From NCBI GenBank assembly GCA_900541835.1, contig UQLL01000022.1:1-42227 (forward strand): 42,227 nt of DNA, given 5' to 3'. The position numbers and the translations under genes are program-made. This DNA comes from an uncultured Porphyromonadaceae bacterium (GTDB lineage Bacteria; Bacteroidota; Bacteroidia; Bacteroidales; Muribaculaceae). The notes under the pieces are model-generated. The model made no database searches, had not been told where the DNA came from, and was given only the letters and a program-made list of their open reading frames with translations. Position 1 is the stretch's first letter, and every line of letters starts with the position of its first letter. Below, one piece after another: positions 15,405 through 24,111 of the stretch.

Positions 15405-17945
15405 TTACTTGCCGAGCTTGCGCAGCAGCGTCAGCAGCGTGTCGGGGAGGTTGATGGCGTAGCCGGTGGAGGCGAATACGACGCGGCCGAAGCTGTCGGC
15501 GATGGCCACGACGGGCAGCTGCAGGGGCTGCGGCAGGTTAAGCGAGGTGCGGAGCTGCTCGGCCACGCGCCCGCCCAGGTCCACGCCGAAGTGGATGTTA
15601 CCCGCCTGCAGGGACGCTCCGGGGAGCGTCCGCGGTTGCTGCCCGGCGGGGTAGAGCAGTATCATGTGCTCGGGGCGGGCGGCGTACTGCTCGGCCACTG
15701 CCTGCAGGTCGACGAGCAGGTGGGCGCTGGGCTCTGAGCCATCGGCGACGAGGGCCACGACGTAGTAGCCGCGTCCGGCCGTGGAGAGCAGGGACGTCGG
15801 CTGGGAGGAGCAGTCGGCAAGCGGCAGGTACTGTGTCTCGGCGTCGAGGGAGCCGATGACCTGCAGCTCGCGGTCGTCGTGGCGCATGACGAACGGCAGG
15901 CTGACGGCGGTGTCATTCGGGGCAACGGCGAAGAGCTCGGAGCGGGCCAGGACGCCGCCGTCGGCCAGGCGCTGCCCGGTGGTGAGCATGTACTGGCCGG
16001 GATCGAGGCGCACGCCCTGCCTGAGCCATTCCTGCACGGTGACGCCTTCGGGCCATTCCATCTGGCGTGGCAGCAGGTCCGCGCCGACCTGCGACAGCGA
16101 GTAGTGGTAGTAGTAGCGGGGCTCGGCCACCAGCGGCGTCTCCACCGTCGACACGGCGAGCCTTGCAGGTGCACGCCCCGGTGCGTCCGCCTTTTCGGCG
16201 GCCCGGCTGTCGGCGACGTCAGTCCAGGCGCCTAGGGCGGAGGCGTACTGGGTCTTGCCGGTGACGGGGTCTATGCGGGCCGGGACGCCGAAGGCGCGCA
16301 GGCCGCTCACCAGGCATATGCTGGTGCTGAGGGCGTCGGCGGAGCCTTCGCGCCACACGGCCTCGGGGCTCATGCGCAGCAGCTTGGGGTTGCCGTCGCG
16401 CCGCTCCGCCACGTGCTTGTGCACGGTCTCCACCCACTTCTGCGGGTGCTCGCGGTACTCGGCGCGCTCTTTAGGGGTGAAGGCGCCCAGGAAGAAGGCC
16501 TTGCATGGGGTCAGCCCCTCGTTCTCCACGCGGGGGTTCAGCACATATTTATTATATAGGTCGGCGTCGAGTGGCGCGGTGCGTGCGGGGGTGTTGCGCA
16601 GGTTGTCGTCGAGGACGGCCCGGGAGACGTCGCGGCGGTCCTTCTCGCTGATGCCCAGCAGCAGGTCGAGTGCGCGGCGGCGCTCGGCGCGGGGCACGGA
16701 GTCGAGCCAGGCGGCGAGCATGGCATGGTTGCCTCGGCTCTCGACGAGCGCTTTTTCCACGTCTTTTGCGGGTAGACCGAGTTTTTTTGCCAGTCGGCCG
16801 GCCTGGTCGGAGGTGGCGAAGGTGGCTGTGTAGGCGTTGCGTATGGAGTCTTCGGCGGCCAGGCGCCGCCTGTTCTCCTGGGCCTGGTCGGGCGTGGCCC
16901 GTGGCAGGCTGGCGCTGGCGGGCGGCGGGGTGAGGTCGAAGTCGAGGGTGGCGCGGGAGGCGGGGGTGTAGGCCAGGCTGACGCTCAGGGAATCGCCGGC
17001 GGTGGCCTTCTGCAGGCCGAAGCGCTTGCCGTCGGTGGCCCATACCACCATGTCGCCCCGGCCGGTGAGCAGGCGTGCGGTGCCGGAGGCGTCGGCGCGG
17101 AGCCTGGCCATGGGGTAGTACTCGGCGTAGTTGTAGATGCAGAAGGCGACGGTGGCGCCGGGTACGGGATGCCCCAGGGAGTCGAGCACGGTGACGGCGG
17201 TGCCGGCCGTGGGGGCGTAGTTTCCGGTGACGTTGATGGTGGTGTAGTAATCGTTGCGGTCCATGACCTGCTCGGGGCCTCGGTAGTCGCCGAAGACGTT
17301 GGTGTGCATCATCATGCCGCGCGATGCGGGGACGTTGAACCAGGCGAGGTCGAGAATGGGCTCGGGCTCGCAGGCGCCCAGGAAGTGCCACCGGCCGTCG
17401 GCCCAGGCCTCGACCCAGGCGTGGTTGTCGTCGGTGTGCGCCCAGCGGGGTGTGTAGACCTGCCGGGCGGGTATGCCGACGCTGCGCAGGGCGGCGACGG
17501 CGAATGTGGACTCCTCGCCGCAGCGGCCTATGGCCTGGCTGACGGAGGAGAGGGGGGAGGAGGTGCGGGCGTCGCTGGCGCGGTAGGTCACCTTCTCGTG
17601 GCACCAGTGGTTGACCTCGAGGATGGCCTCGGACATAGTCTTGCCTTTCACCCTCTCTTTCAGCTCCTCGTAGAAGAGGGGGCGGCTTAGGTCGAGGTCC
17701 TCGTTGTTGACGCGCACGGGCAGCACGAAGTGGAGCCATTCGCGCATGGGGACCTGTGCGCCCCAGGGCATCTCGGCGCGGGCGCGGAGGGAAGCGTCGA
17801 CGTTTGCGCCCCAGAATGCGGAGTCGTGCATGGCGCGGTCGGGGTGCGGCATGTGTCTGTATAGGAAGTCGAGGGCCTCCCGGCGGCTCTGTGCCGCCGC
17901 GGGCAGCGCCGCCGCCAGGGCCAGCGCAAGAGCGAGCGTTTTCAT
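15405..17945 (-). CDS. Secreted transglutaminase-like protein with Trx-like C terminus
   Basis: The protein has 846 residues starting at the ATG (17943-17945) that overlaps the CutC stop as ATGA. A signal peptide (MKTLALALALAAALPAAAQS) indicates export. A transglutaminase-like core follows, with Cys142 in RCGEES and His175 in NHAWVEAW; acidic residues near 193-199 (EPEPILD) could complete the triad. Next comes a beta-sandwich 'regulatory-like' domain (about 245-330), a long helical middle with a second Cys-poor segment, and a C-terminal thioredoxin-like region (LPVVAIADSFGRVVFASTG) without a CxxC pair. It may cleave or crosslink peptides in the periplasm, but the substrate is unknown. A perfect 9-2-9 palindrome at 15612-15631 and a degenerate one at 16169-16188 lie in frame in linker-like regions. 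Confidence 0.8.
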   Translation of the reverse strand: MKTLALALALAAALPAAAQSRREALDFLYRHMPHPDRAMHDSAFWGANVDASLRARAEMPWGAQVPMREWLHFVLPVRVNNEDLDLSRPLFYEELKERVKGKTMSEAILEVNHWCHEKVTYRASDARTSSPLSSVSQAIGRCGEESTFAVAALRSVGIPARQVYTPRWAHTDDNHAWVEAWADGRWHFLGACEPEPILDLAWFNVPASRGMMMHTNVFGDYRGPEQVMDRNDYYTTINVTGNYAPTAGTAVTVLDSLGHPVPGATVAFCIYNYAEYYPMARLRADASGTARLLTGRGDMVVWATDGKRFGLQKATAGDSLSVSLAYTPASRATLDFDLTPPPASASLPRATPDQAQENRRRLAAEDSIRNAYTATFATSDQAGRLAKKLGLPAKDVEKALVESRGNHAMLAAWLDSVPRAERRRALDLLLGISEKDRRDVSRAVLDDNLRNTPARTAPLDADLYNKYVLNPRVENEGLTPCKAFFLGAFTPKERAEYREHPQKWVETVHKHVAERRDGNPKLLRMSPEAVWREGSADALSTSICLVSGLRAFGVPARIDPVTGKTQYASALGAWTDVADSRAAEKADAPGRAPARLAVSTVETPLVAEPRYYYHYSLSQVGADLLPRQMEWPEGVTVQEWLRQGVRLDPGQYMLTTGQRLADGGVLARSELFAVAPNDTAVSLPFVMRHDDRELQVIGSLDAETQYLPLADCSSQPTSLLSTAGRGYYVVALVADGSEPSAHLLVDLQAVAEQYAARPEHMILLYPAGQQPRTLPGASLQAGNIHFGVDLGGRVAEQLRTSLNLPQPLQLPVVAIADSFGRVVFASTGYAINLPDTLLTLLRKLGK
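15612..15631. repeat. Intragenic perfect 9-2-9 palindrome
   Basis: GGACGCTCC, GG, GGAGCGTCC has the same geometry as the intergenic cores. It is flanked by CTGCAG on the outer side and CGCGG on the inner side, like the TGTAGG/GC flanks of the intergenic copies. On the minus strand it reads as part of RTLPGASLQAG, close to the RGASLQ that the intergenic copy encodes at 1463-1490. Confidence 0.55.
16169..16188. repeat. Degenerate intragenic palindrome copy
   Basis: The right arm GGTGCGTCC after CC, with outer flank TTGCAGG and inner flank GCC, fits the family. The left arm (GTGCACGCC) matches only 5 of 9 positions, so this is a weak call. It encodes part of DAPGRAPARL in the transglutaminase-like protein. 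Confidence 0.25.
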
Positions 17946-18679
17946 GAGATTGCCTGTTTTATGGAGTGTACGGTGCCGGGGTCGGTTTCGGGGTATGCGT
18001 ACTCGTCGGCGCCGGGGGCGCCCATGCTGACGTCGGGGCGTCGGAACGTCATGCGCGATTCGAGGGGCTTGCGGGCGGAGGCGTGTAGCTCGTCGGCGCA
18101 GGCGGCGATGCGGGCGGCGTTGTCGGGGGTGACGCCGCCGCCGGCCATGATGGCGATGCCGAGCTCCCGTCCCCGCTCGCGCAGGCGCGCCAGCATCTCC
18201 AGGCCCTTCTCGGCCGTCGGGGCGCAGCCGGACGTGAGCACGCGGTCGAAGCCGAGCAGGCGCGCCTGCTCCAGGGCCTTCAGCGGGTCGGCCGTCAGGT
18301 CGAAGCAGCGGTGCAGGGTCAGCGAGCATCCCGGACGGAGGCGACGCGCGCGCACCACCTGCTCGTCGAGCAGGTCCATGTCGAGGGTGCCGTCTTCGAG
18401 CAGCGCGCCCAGCACCAGGCCGTCGGCTCCGGCGCGGATGGCCTCGCGCAGGTCCGTGTCCATCTGCGTGCGCTCCTGCCTGGAGTACACGAAGTCGCCG
18501 GGCCGGGGGCGTATCAGCACGTTCACCTTGACGGGGAGCGGCTTGGTGAGCTTGATCAGGCCGACGGAGGGGGTGAGGCCGCCGTCGGCCAGGCCGGAGC
18601 ATAGCTCCACGCGGTCGGCGCCGCCCCGGACGGCCGCCTGCACGGCAGTCAGGCTGCCGCAGCATATCTCGAGTGTCAT
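17942..18679 (-). CDS. cutC: CutC family protein
   Basis: This is a 245-residue TIM-barrel protein of the CutC family, with the typical opening MTLEICCGS, then GGADRVELCSGLADGGLTPS, IRPRPGDFVYS, LHRCFDL, LTSGCAPTAEKGL and MAGGGVTPDN. Length is normal. The name comes from a proposed role in copper tolerance in E. coli, which has been disputed. Here the gene is joined by ATGA overlaps to a GH29 fucosidase upstream and a secreted transglutaminase-like gene downstream, so a role in sugar or glycan metabolism is at least as likely. It should be cytoplasmic. No copper genes are in the window. Confidence 0.9.
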   Translation of the reverse strand: MTLEICCGSLTAVQAAVRGGADRVELCSGLADGGLTPSVGLIKLTKPLPVKVNVLIRPRPGDFVYSRQERTQMDTDLREAIRAGADGLVLGALLEDGTLDMDLLDEQVVRARRLRPGCSLTLHRCFDLTADPLKALEQARLLGFDRVLTSGCAPTAEKGLEMLARLRERGRELGIAIMAGGGVTPDNAARIAACADELHASARKPLESRMTFRRPDVSMGAPGADEYAYPETDPGTVHSIKQAIS

Positions 18680-19974
18680 TTCAGTGTCAGTTCTATTATG
18701 TGGTCGGGTCCCTTGGCGGACTCCTTGTCTATGTTGAGCGTCATGCCCGCCTTGCCCTGGCTGATGCGCACCTTTTCGCCTGTGTGGAAGACACGGGCGG
18801 CCCTGGCGTTGATGCCTGGCAGGAGAAGTGTGCCTCCGGCGGGGAGGCTGTCGGGCCGGAGCACGTGCACGAAGAGGCGGTTGCCGGCGCGCGTGGTGGC
18901 TCCCCATGGCTGCGGCGGCACGTCTCCGGCTTCGGTGCCGTAGATGGTCTCGCCGTTGGCCTTCAGCCATTCGCCGATGCCTTGCAGGCGCTCCAGGCAC
19001 TGCTCCGGCAGGCGCCCGTCGGGGCGAGGCCCGATGTTGAGCAGCAGGTTGGCGCCCATCCCGGCGCAGCGCACCAGTAGCGCGACGAGCTCGTCGACGC
19101 TCTTGTAGTCGGTGTCTTTCACCTTATAGCCCCACATTCCGTTCATGGTCTGGCAGGTCTCGCGGGGCAGGCGCGCCAGGGCCTGGGAGCTGTATCCGGC
19201 GGTGTTCTCGCCCGGCACGTCGCGCTCGAAGATCTGTATGTCCTCGCCGTCCTTGACGTCCTCGTGGTGGTTGTTGGCCACCAGGCATCCCGGCTGCAGG
19301 GAGTGCACCAGGGCGTACTGGCTCTCCAGCTGCCAGTCGAATGGGACGCTGTCCGAGTCGTGGTCCCAGTAGCCGTCGAACCAGATGGCGCGGATGGGCC
19401 CGTAGCCGGTCAGCAGCTCGCGCAGCTGGGTGTCCATGAAGGCGCGGTAGGCGCCCCAGTCGGTGCGGGTGGTGTCGCGCCCGGTGGTGCGGCCCGTGCG
19501 GCCGAGGGGGTAGTCCTCTCTTCTCCAGTCCAGGTGCGAGTAGTAGAGGTGGAGCCTGAGGTCGTGGCGGGCGCAGGCCTCGGACAGCTCCTTGAGCACG
19601 TCGCGGCCGAACGGCGTGCCGTCGACGATGTTGTAGGCGCTCGTCCGGGTCCCGAACATGGAAAACCCGTCGTGGTGGCGGGCGGTGAAGGTGACGTATC
19701 GTGCGCCGGAGGCGGCGATGGCCTCTGCCCAGGCGTCGGCGTCGAAGCCGGCGGGGTAGAAGGCCCCGGCGGCCTTGGAGTACTCGCGCTCGTCGAGCCC
19801 GGCGTTGAGGTACCATTCCCCCTGGCCGAACAGCGAGTAGATGCCCCAGTGTATGAAGATGCCGAAGCGGTCGGCGGCGAACTCTCGCCGGCTCTGCCGC
19901 GCCTGCAGGCTCGGCTCGTAGGCCAGGGCGCACAGGCAGGCCAGCAGCAATAATGCAGAAACAGCTTTTCTCAT
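18676..19974 (-). CDS. GH29 alpha-L-fucosidase
   Basis: The 432-residue protein starts at ATG 19974, giving a signal peptide (MRKAVSALLLLACLCALA). An upstream in-frame extension would run through a palindrome and is unlikely to be used. GH29 hallmarks are clear: DRFGIFIHWGIYSLFG near residue 35, ARHHDGFSMF near 98, and IWFDG with the expected catalytic nucleophile Asp200; GMGANLLLNIGPRPDG marks the end of the barrel. A small beta domain follows. The enzyme removes alpha-L-fucose from glycans in the periplasm or at the surface. Its stop overlaps the CutC start (ATGA, 18676-18679), and the ROK kinase gene ends 50 bp upstream, so it belongs to a glycan-related operon. The acid/base residue cannot be assigned by eye. 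Confidence 0.92.
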   Translation of the reverse strand: MRKAVSALLLLACLCALAYEPSLQARQSRREFAADRFGIFIHWGIYSLFGQGEWYLNAGLDEREYSKAAGAFYPAGFDADAWAEAIAASGARYVTFTARHHDGFSMFGTRTSAYNIVDGTPFGRDVLKELSEACARHDLRLHLYYSHLDWRREDYPLGRTGRTTGRDTTRTDWGAYRAFMDTQLRELLTGYGPIRAIWFDGYWDHDSDSVPFDWQLESQYALVHSLQPGCLVANNHHEDVKDGEDIQIFERDVPGENTAGYSSQALARLPRETCQTMNGMWGYKVKDTDYKSVDELVALLVRCAGMGANLLLNIGPRPDGRLPEQCLERLQGIGEWLKANGETIYGTEAGDVPPQPWGATTRAGNRLFVHVLRPDSLPAGGTLLLPGINARAARVFHTGEKVRISQGKAGMTLNIDKESAKGPDHIIELTLK

Positions 19975-19995
19975 GTGTTTACCGTGAAAATGCAT

Positions 19996-20015
19996 GGACG
20001 CGCCCCGGTGCGTCC
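19996..20015. repeat. Single 9-2-9 palindrome between ROK and fucosidase genes
   Basis: GGACGCGCC, CC, GGTGCGTCC has one mismatched pair. It is alone, without the A or B flanks, in the 50-bp gap just upstream of the fucosidase start. There it could form a hairpin in the operon mRNA. Confidence 0.55.
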
Positions 20016-20024
20016 GATACGGAT

Positions 20025-20972
20025 TCATTTGGCATTGTTCATTGTTATGAGCGATGCGGCGCCGAGCAGTGCGGCGTCGGCCTCGGGGAGGGTGGATGCC
20101 AGGAACTTGACGTCGGCGTACAGGCCGAGGGCATTCTCCCGGAAGGCGAGCTTCATGGCCGGGGCGAAGTGGCGGAAGGCGTGCGCTATGCCGCCGAAGA
20201 GGATGATGGCCTCGGGGTCGGAGAATGTGACGAAGTCGGCGACGCCCCTTCCGAGGGCCTCGCCGGTGCGTCGCATGGTCTCCAGTGCCCACTGTTCGCC
20301 GCGGTCGGCGGCCTCGCCCACGTCGCGTGCCGTGAGCGCCTCCGGGGCGCTGAGTCCGTGTCGGCGCAGCTCCTCGCGTCCCGTGTCGGCCACTCCCCGC
20401 GCCGAGCAGTAGGCCTGCAGGCAGTCCGGGCGCCCGCAGGCGCACGTCCTGCCCGGCCCGTGCACGCGGATCGAGCAGTGTCCCAGCTCTCCCGCAAAGC
20501 CGCGGAAGCCCGTCAGCAGGTGTCCGTCCACCACTACCCCGCTGCCCACGCCCGTACCCAGGGTTAGCATGATGAAGTCCGTCATGCCGCGTGCGGCGCC
20601 GTAGCGCATCTCGCCCACGGCGGCCGCGTTGGCGTCGTTGCTGACGGCCACCGGCAGGCGCAGCGTCTTCTCGGCCAGCGTCCGCAACGGTATCGGCGAC
20701 GGCCACGGCATGTTGGTGGCCGCCTCTATGACGCCCGTCCGGAAGTTGGCGCAGGGCGCCCCCATGCCGATGCCGGCCACCTCTTCGCGCTTCACGCCCG
20801 ATGCCGACAGCATGCGGTCCACCTCGGCGTCCAGCGCCTGCATGTACTCGCGGGGCGTGCCGCCGGCGGTAGGCAGCGCCGACCGCATGGCCACGACCCC
20901 GTCGTCGCATACCAGCGCCAGCGCCGTGTTGGTGCCGCCGATGTCGGCTCCGATCGCGTATTTCTTTTCCAT
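20025..20972 (-). CDS. ROK family sugar kinase
   Basis: The 315-residue protein has all ROK marks: the phosphate-binding DIGGTN (10-15), catalytic Asp113 in SNDANA, LGTGVGSGVVVDG (138-150), sugar-contacting Glu162 and His165 in GELGHC, and the zinc cysteines 177, 179 and 184 in CACGRPDC. The third-position Gly of the usual CGxxGC is Asp here. It likely phosphorylates glucose or an N-acetylhexosamine in the cytoplasm; the exact sugar cannot be read from sequence. A repressor role is unlikely because there is no N-terminal helix-turn-helix. It is the first gene of the fucosidase-cutC-transglutaminase operon. A -7 box (CAAAGATA on the + strand, 20978-20985) lies only 5 bp before the ATG, so the message may be almost leaderless. 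Confidence 0.92.
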   Translation of the reverse strand: MEKKYAIGADIGGTNTALALVCDDGVVAMRSALPTAGGTPREYMQALDAEVDRMLSASGVKREEVAGIGMGAPCANFRTGVIEAATNMPWPSPIPLRTLAEKTLRLPVAVSNDANAAAVGEMRYGAARGMTDFIMLTLGTGVGSGVVVDGHLLTGFRGFAGELGHCSIRVHGPGRTCACGRPDCLQAYCSARGVADTGREELRRHGLSAPEALTARDVGEAADRGEQWALETMRRTGEALGRGVADFVTFSDPEAIILFGGIAHAFRHFAPAMKLAFRENALGLYADVKFLASTLPEADAALLGAASLITMNNAK

Positions 20973-20977
20973 GGCCG

Positions 20978-20985
20978 CAAAGATA
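20978..20985 (-). promoter_or_regulatory. -7 element TATCTTTG close to the ROK start
   Basis: This perfect TAnnTTTG on the minus strand ends 5 bp before the ATG. The -33 position holds TTTTC rather than TTTG. If used, transcription would begin at or within a few bases of the start codon. Confidence 0.5.
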
Positions 20986-21114
20986 CAAAATTTACCGCAA
21001 TTCCGAAAACCCACTTCCCTCCCTCTCCCCTCCCCGTCCACTCTGCCCGGAAATAAAATTTGCTCCCTGGTGTAACTATTCCGCCTCCGATGACGTCTAA
21101 TTAAAAAATAAGTG

Positions 21115-21152
21115 TAAACTTTGCAGGCGCGGGGGCGTGTCCCGCCGCCTGC
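21115..21152 (+). promoter_or_regulatory. Possible promoter and 5' hairpin of the M16 gene
   Basis: TAAACTTTG (21115-21123) is a near match to TAnnTTTG with one extra base. A stem of GCAGGCG (21123-21129) with CGCCTGC (21146-21152) overlaps the expected start of the RNA and could stabilise the 5' end. No -33 TTTG is present, so this is weak. The rest of the 229-bp gap shows nothing else I can name. Confidence 0.3.
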
Positions 21153-21201
21153 ACTGCATAATGTGTGATAACCTGGCAATACCAAACAAAATCATAGCCA
21201 T

Positions 21202-24054
21202 ATGTTTAAAAACCTCATCCGCCTCGCCCTGGGGCTGCTGTTGCTGGCCGGCCCGGCATCCATGAGCGCCCAGGCAGGCGACCCGATGGCACAGCCCCTG
21301 CCGCTGATGGTGAATCCCGTCACCGGGGAGTCGTACGTGCGCTCCGGCAAGCTGCCCAACGGCCTCAGCTACTACATCCTGCACAACGCCGAGCCCAAGG
21401 GCCGCGCCAACTTCTACATCGCGCAGAAGGTGGGCTCGACCCTGGAGAACCCCCAGCAGCTCGGCCTCGCCCACTTCCTCGAGCACATGGCCTTCAACGG
21501 CACCGAGAACTATCCCGGCAAGAACATGCTCAACTACCTCCAGAGCAAGTCCCTGCGCTTCGGCGCCGACATCAACGCCTACACCAGCTTCGACGAGACC
21601 GTCTACAACATCGACAACGTCCCCACCTCCGACAAGCCCCTGATGGACAGCGTCCTGCTCGTGCTGCGTGACTGGTCCTGCGCCATCACCCTCGACGGCG
21701 ACGAGATCGATGCCGAGCGCAAGGTCATCCAGGAGGAGTGGCGCACGCGCGACGGCGCCGGCAACCGCTTCTACACCAACATGCTCCCGGCCATCTACCA
21801 GGAGTACCAGTACCAGCAGATGCCCATCGGCAAGATGGAGGTCGTCATGAACTTCCCCTACGAGGACCTCCGCTCCTACTACCGCAAGTGGTACCGTCCC
21901 GACCAGCAGGGCATCGTCGTAGTCGGCGACTTCGACGCCGCCGAGATGGAGGCCAAGGTCAAGGAGATGTTCTCGTCCATCCCCATGCCCGAGAACGCCG
22001 CACCCCGCACATACCCCTCCGTGAGCGACAACCGCGAGCCCATCTACTTCCAGTACGAGGACGCCGAGGCTCCCTATTCCCTCGCCTGGATATGCTTCAA
22101 GCAGGACGAGACCCCCTTCGCCGAGCGCAGCAGCCTGGGATGGTGGCTCAACAACGTCACCAACGACCTCGTCACCAGGATGCTCGACAACCGCCTGAAC
22201 GAGTTCGGCCAGAAGCCCGAGTGCGAGTACGCCAGCGCCGGCGTGGACTTCGGCGACTTCTTCGTGTCCAAGACCAAGGACGCCTTCACCGTACAGGTGC
22301 AGCCCAAGGGCGACGACGTGGCCAAGGCCACCCGGCAGGCCATGGAGATCGTGGCCCGCGCCTGCCAGACCGGATTCACCGACACCGAGTACCAGCGCGC
22401 CAAGGATGACCTCCAGTCGCTCTACGAGACCCGCAAGAACGAGCTCAACACCACCCGCAACGGCGTGCTGGCCAAGCGTCTCATCCGCCACTTCATCGAC
22501 AACAACGCACTGCCCGGCGCCGAGCTCGACTACCAGCTCTTCCAGATGATTTCCGGCCAGATTCCCGTCCAGGCCATCAACCAGGGCGCCACGCAGCTCC
22601 TGACCGACACCAACCAGTGCATAGTCGTCTTCAATCCCAAGAAGGAGGGCTACACCCTGCCCGGCCGCGAAGCCATGCTCGCCGCCGTGGAGGGCGCCAT
22701 CCACAAGCAGTACGAGGCTTACAAGGACGAGGTCATCACCGAGCCCCTCATCGCCAAGGCACCCAAGGCCGGCAAGATCGCCAAGGCCGAGAAGAACGAG
22801 ACCTTCGGCACCACCGTCTTCACCCTGAGCAACGGCGCCAAGGTGATCCTCAAGACCACCGACTTCAAGAGCGACGAGATCCGCTTCAACTGCTTCGCCC
22901 CCGGCGGCTTCGGCCTCTTCAACCCCGCCGACCCCAAGGCCGTCAGCGACCTCAACATGATCGGCACCGCCGTAGAAAGCAGCAAGCTCGGCAACTTCAC
23001 CAACACCATGATGCGCAAGTACCTGGCCGGCAAGAACGTCAGCTGCGGATTCGGCGTCAATAACCGCACACACGGCCTGACCGGCTACTCGGTCAAGAAA
23101 GACCTGCCCGTGCTCATGGAAATCGTCTACAGCTACTTCACCCAGCTCAACCCCGACGCCGAGCAGTACGCCGTCGACCTCAAGAAGGAGTGCACCGACA
23201 TCGAGCGCGGCAAGAACGACCCCATGGCGCTCTTCGCCGACACACTCGCCTACCCCATGTTCAACGGCGACCCCCGCTTCGCCGCCGCCACCGTGGCCAG
23301 GGCACAGGCTGCCGACTACTCCCGCATGCTCGCCACCGCCAAGGGCCTGCTCGCCAACGCCGCCGACTACACCTTCATCTTCGTCGGCAACGTCGACGAG
23401 GCCACCCTGCGTCCCCTCCTGGAGAGCTACATCGCCTCCCTGCCCAGCAAGGGCAAGGCCACCAAGGCAGGCAAGACATGGCCCGTCAGCTACTACACCG
23501 GCACCAGGACCGTGGCCTTCGACAAGCCCATGGCGACACCGGCCACCACCTACTACTCCTTCACCTCCGGCCAGGCCAAGATCGACGCCCTCAGCGACAT
23601 CGACTGCTCCCTGGCAGGCTCCATCCTTTCCACCCTCTTCACCGAGGTGATCCGCGAGAAGGAGGGCGCAGCCTACAGCCCCGGCGCCATCGGCCGCCTC
23701 AACGAACCCTACGGCCGCTGGGAGATCATCCGCGTCATCGCCACCAACAGCGAGCAGCAGAACCGCGCCTTCGAGCTTGCCGACAGCCTCATGACCGACG
23801 TCCTGGCCGGCAAAGTCACCGAAGAGCAGTTCCAGAAGGTCAAGGGTGCCGCCGTCAACCAGTTTGACATCAAGCTGCGCGACAACGGCTTCTGGATGAG
23901 CACCCTGCGCGACAACGAGCTCGGCTACGACACCTACCTGGGCCATAAGCAGCAGCTGGACAACCTCACCCTGCCCGCCTTCCAGGAGTGGTGCCGCGCC
24001 CTGCGCCGCCAGAACACCCTGACGGTCATCATGACCGGCGTACCCCAGAAGTAA
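21202..24054 (+). CDS. M16 family zinc metallopeptidase (insulinase-like)
   Basis: The 950-residue protein has a signal peptide (LIRLALGLLLLAGPASMSAQ), so it acts in the envelope. The active M16 domain carries the inverted zinc motif HFLEH (His91, Glu94, His95), and a distal Glu near 178 (VIQEEW) is the likely third ligand. A second, inactive M16 domain follows from about residue 520, as in the two-domain pitrilysin type, and ends with VIREKEGAAYSPGAIGR, which resembles the R-Y motif region. Length is normal for secreted Bacteroidota M16 proteins. It is transcribed divergently from the ROK operon and ends in a strong bidirectional terminator, so it is probably monocistronic. It probably degrades peptides; the substrate is unknown. 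Confidence 0.93.
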   Translation: MFKNLIRLALGLLLLAGPASMSAQAGDPMAQPLPLMVNPVTGESYVRSGKLPNGLSYYILHNAEPKGRANFYIAQKVGSTLENPQQLGLAHFLEHMAFNGTENYPGKNMLNYLQSKSLRFGADINAYTSFDETVYNIDNVPTSDKPLMDSVLLVLRDWSCAITLDGDEIDAERKVIQEEWRTRDGAGNRFYTNMLPAIYQEYQYQQMPIGKMEVVMNFPYEDLRSYYRKWYRPDQQGIVVVGDFDAAEMEAKVKEMFSSIPMPENAAPRTYPSVSDNREPIYFQYEDAEAPYSLAWICFKQDETPFAERSSLGWWLNNVTNDLVTRMLDNRLNEFGQKPECEYASAGVDFGDFFVSKTKDAFTVQVQPKGDDVAKATRQAMEIVARACQTGFTDTEYQRAKDDLQSLYETRKNELNTTRNGVLAKRLIRHFIDNNALPGAELDYQLFQMISGQIPVQAINQGATQLLTDTNQCIVVFNPKKEGYTLPGREAMLAAVEGAIHKQYEAYKDEVITEPLIAKAPKAGKIAKAEKNETFGTTVFTLSNGAKVILKTTDFKSDEIRFNCFAPGGFGLFNPADPKAVSDLNMIGTAVESSKLGNFTNTMMRKYLAGKNVSCGFGVNNRTHGLTGYSVKKDLPVLMEIVYSYFTQLNPDAEQYAVDLKKECTDIERGKNDPMALFADTLAYPMFNGDPRFAAATVARAQAADYSRMLATAKGLLANAADYTFIFVGNVDEATLRPLLESYIASLPSKGKATKAGKTWPVSYYTGTRTVAFDKPMATPATTYYSFTSGQAKIDALSDIDCSLAGSILSTLFTEVIREKEGAAYSPGAIGRLNEPYGRWEIIRVIATNSEQQNRAFELADSLMTDVLAGKVTEEQFQKVKGAAVNQFDIKLRDNGFWMSTLRDNELGYDTYLGHKQQLDNLTLPAFQEWCRALRRQNTLTVIMTGVPQK

Positions 24055-24072
24055 CCCTTCCCCACACCATAT

Positions 24073-24110
24073 AGAAAATCCCGGCGCTCGCCCGAGCGCC
24101 GGGATTTTCT
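24073..24110. terminator. Bidirectional intrinsic terminator
   Basis: A perfect 18-bp stem (24073-24090 with 24093-24110) and a 2-nt loop begins with AGAAAATCCC and ends with GGGATTTTCT. It gives a U-rich side on both strands. It separates the convergent M16 and yraN/mfd units. Confidence 0.92.
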
Positions 24111-24111
24111 A

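Noticed and set aside
19974..20018. Upstream extension of the fucosidase start through MHFHGKH
   Set aside because: It would be read from the palindrome and would place polar residues before the signal peptide. MRKAVS at 19974 gives a normal signal sequence.
20997..21060. Pyrimidine-rich stretch (CCCTCCCTCTCCCCTCCCC) as a special regulatory site
   Set aside because: It lies between divergent promoters but has no symmetry or known motif, and simple sequence skew explains it.
21097..23946. 949-codon open frame opposite the M16 peptidase gene
   Set aside because: The protein is Val/Gly/Leu/Ala-rich with no domain, and it mirrors a clear M16 gene on the other strand.
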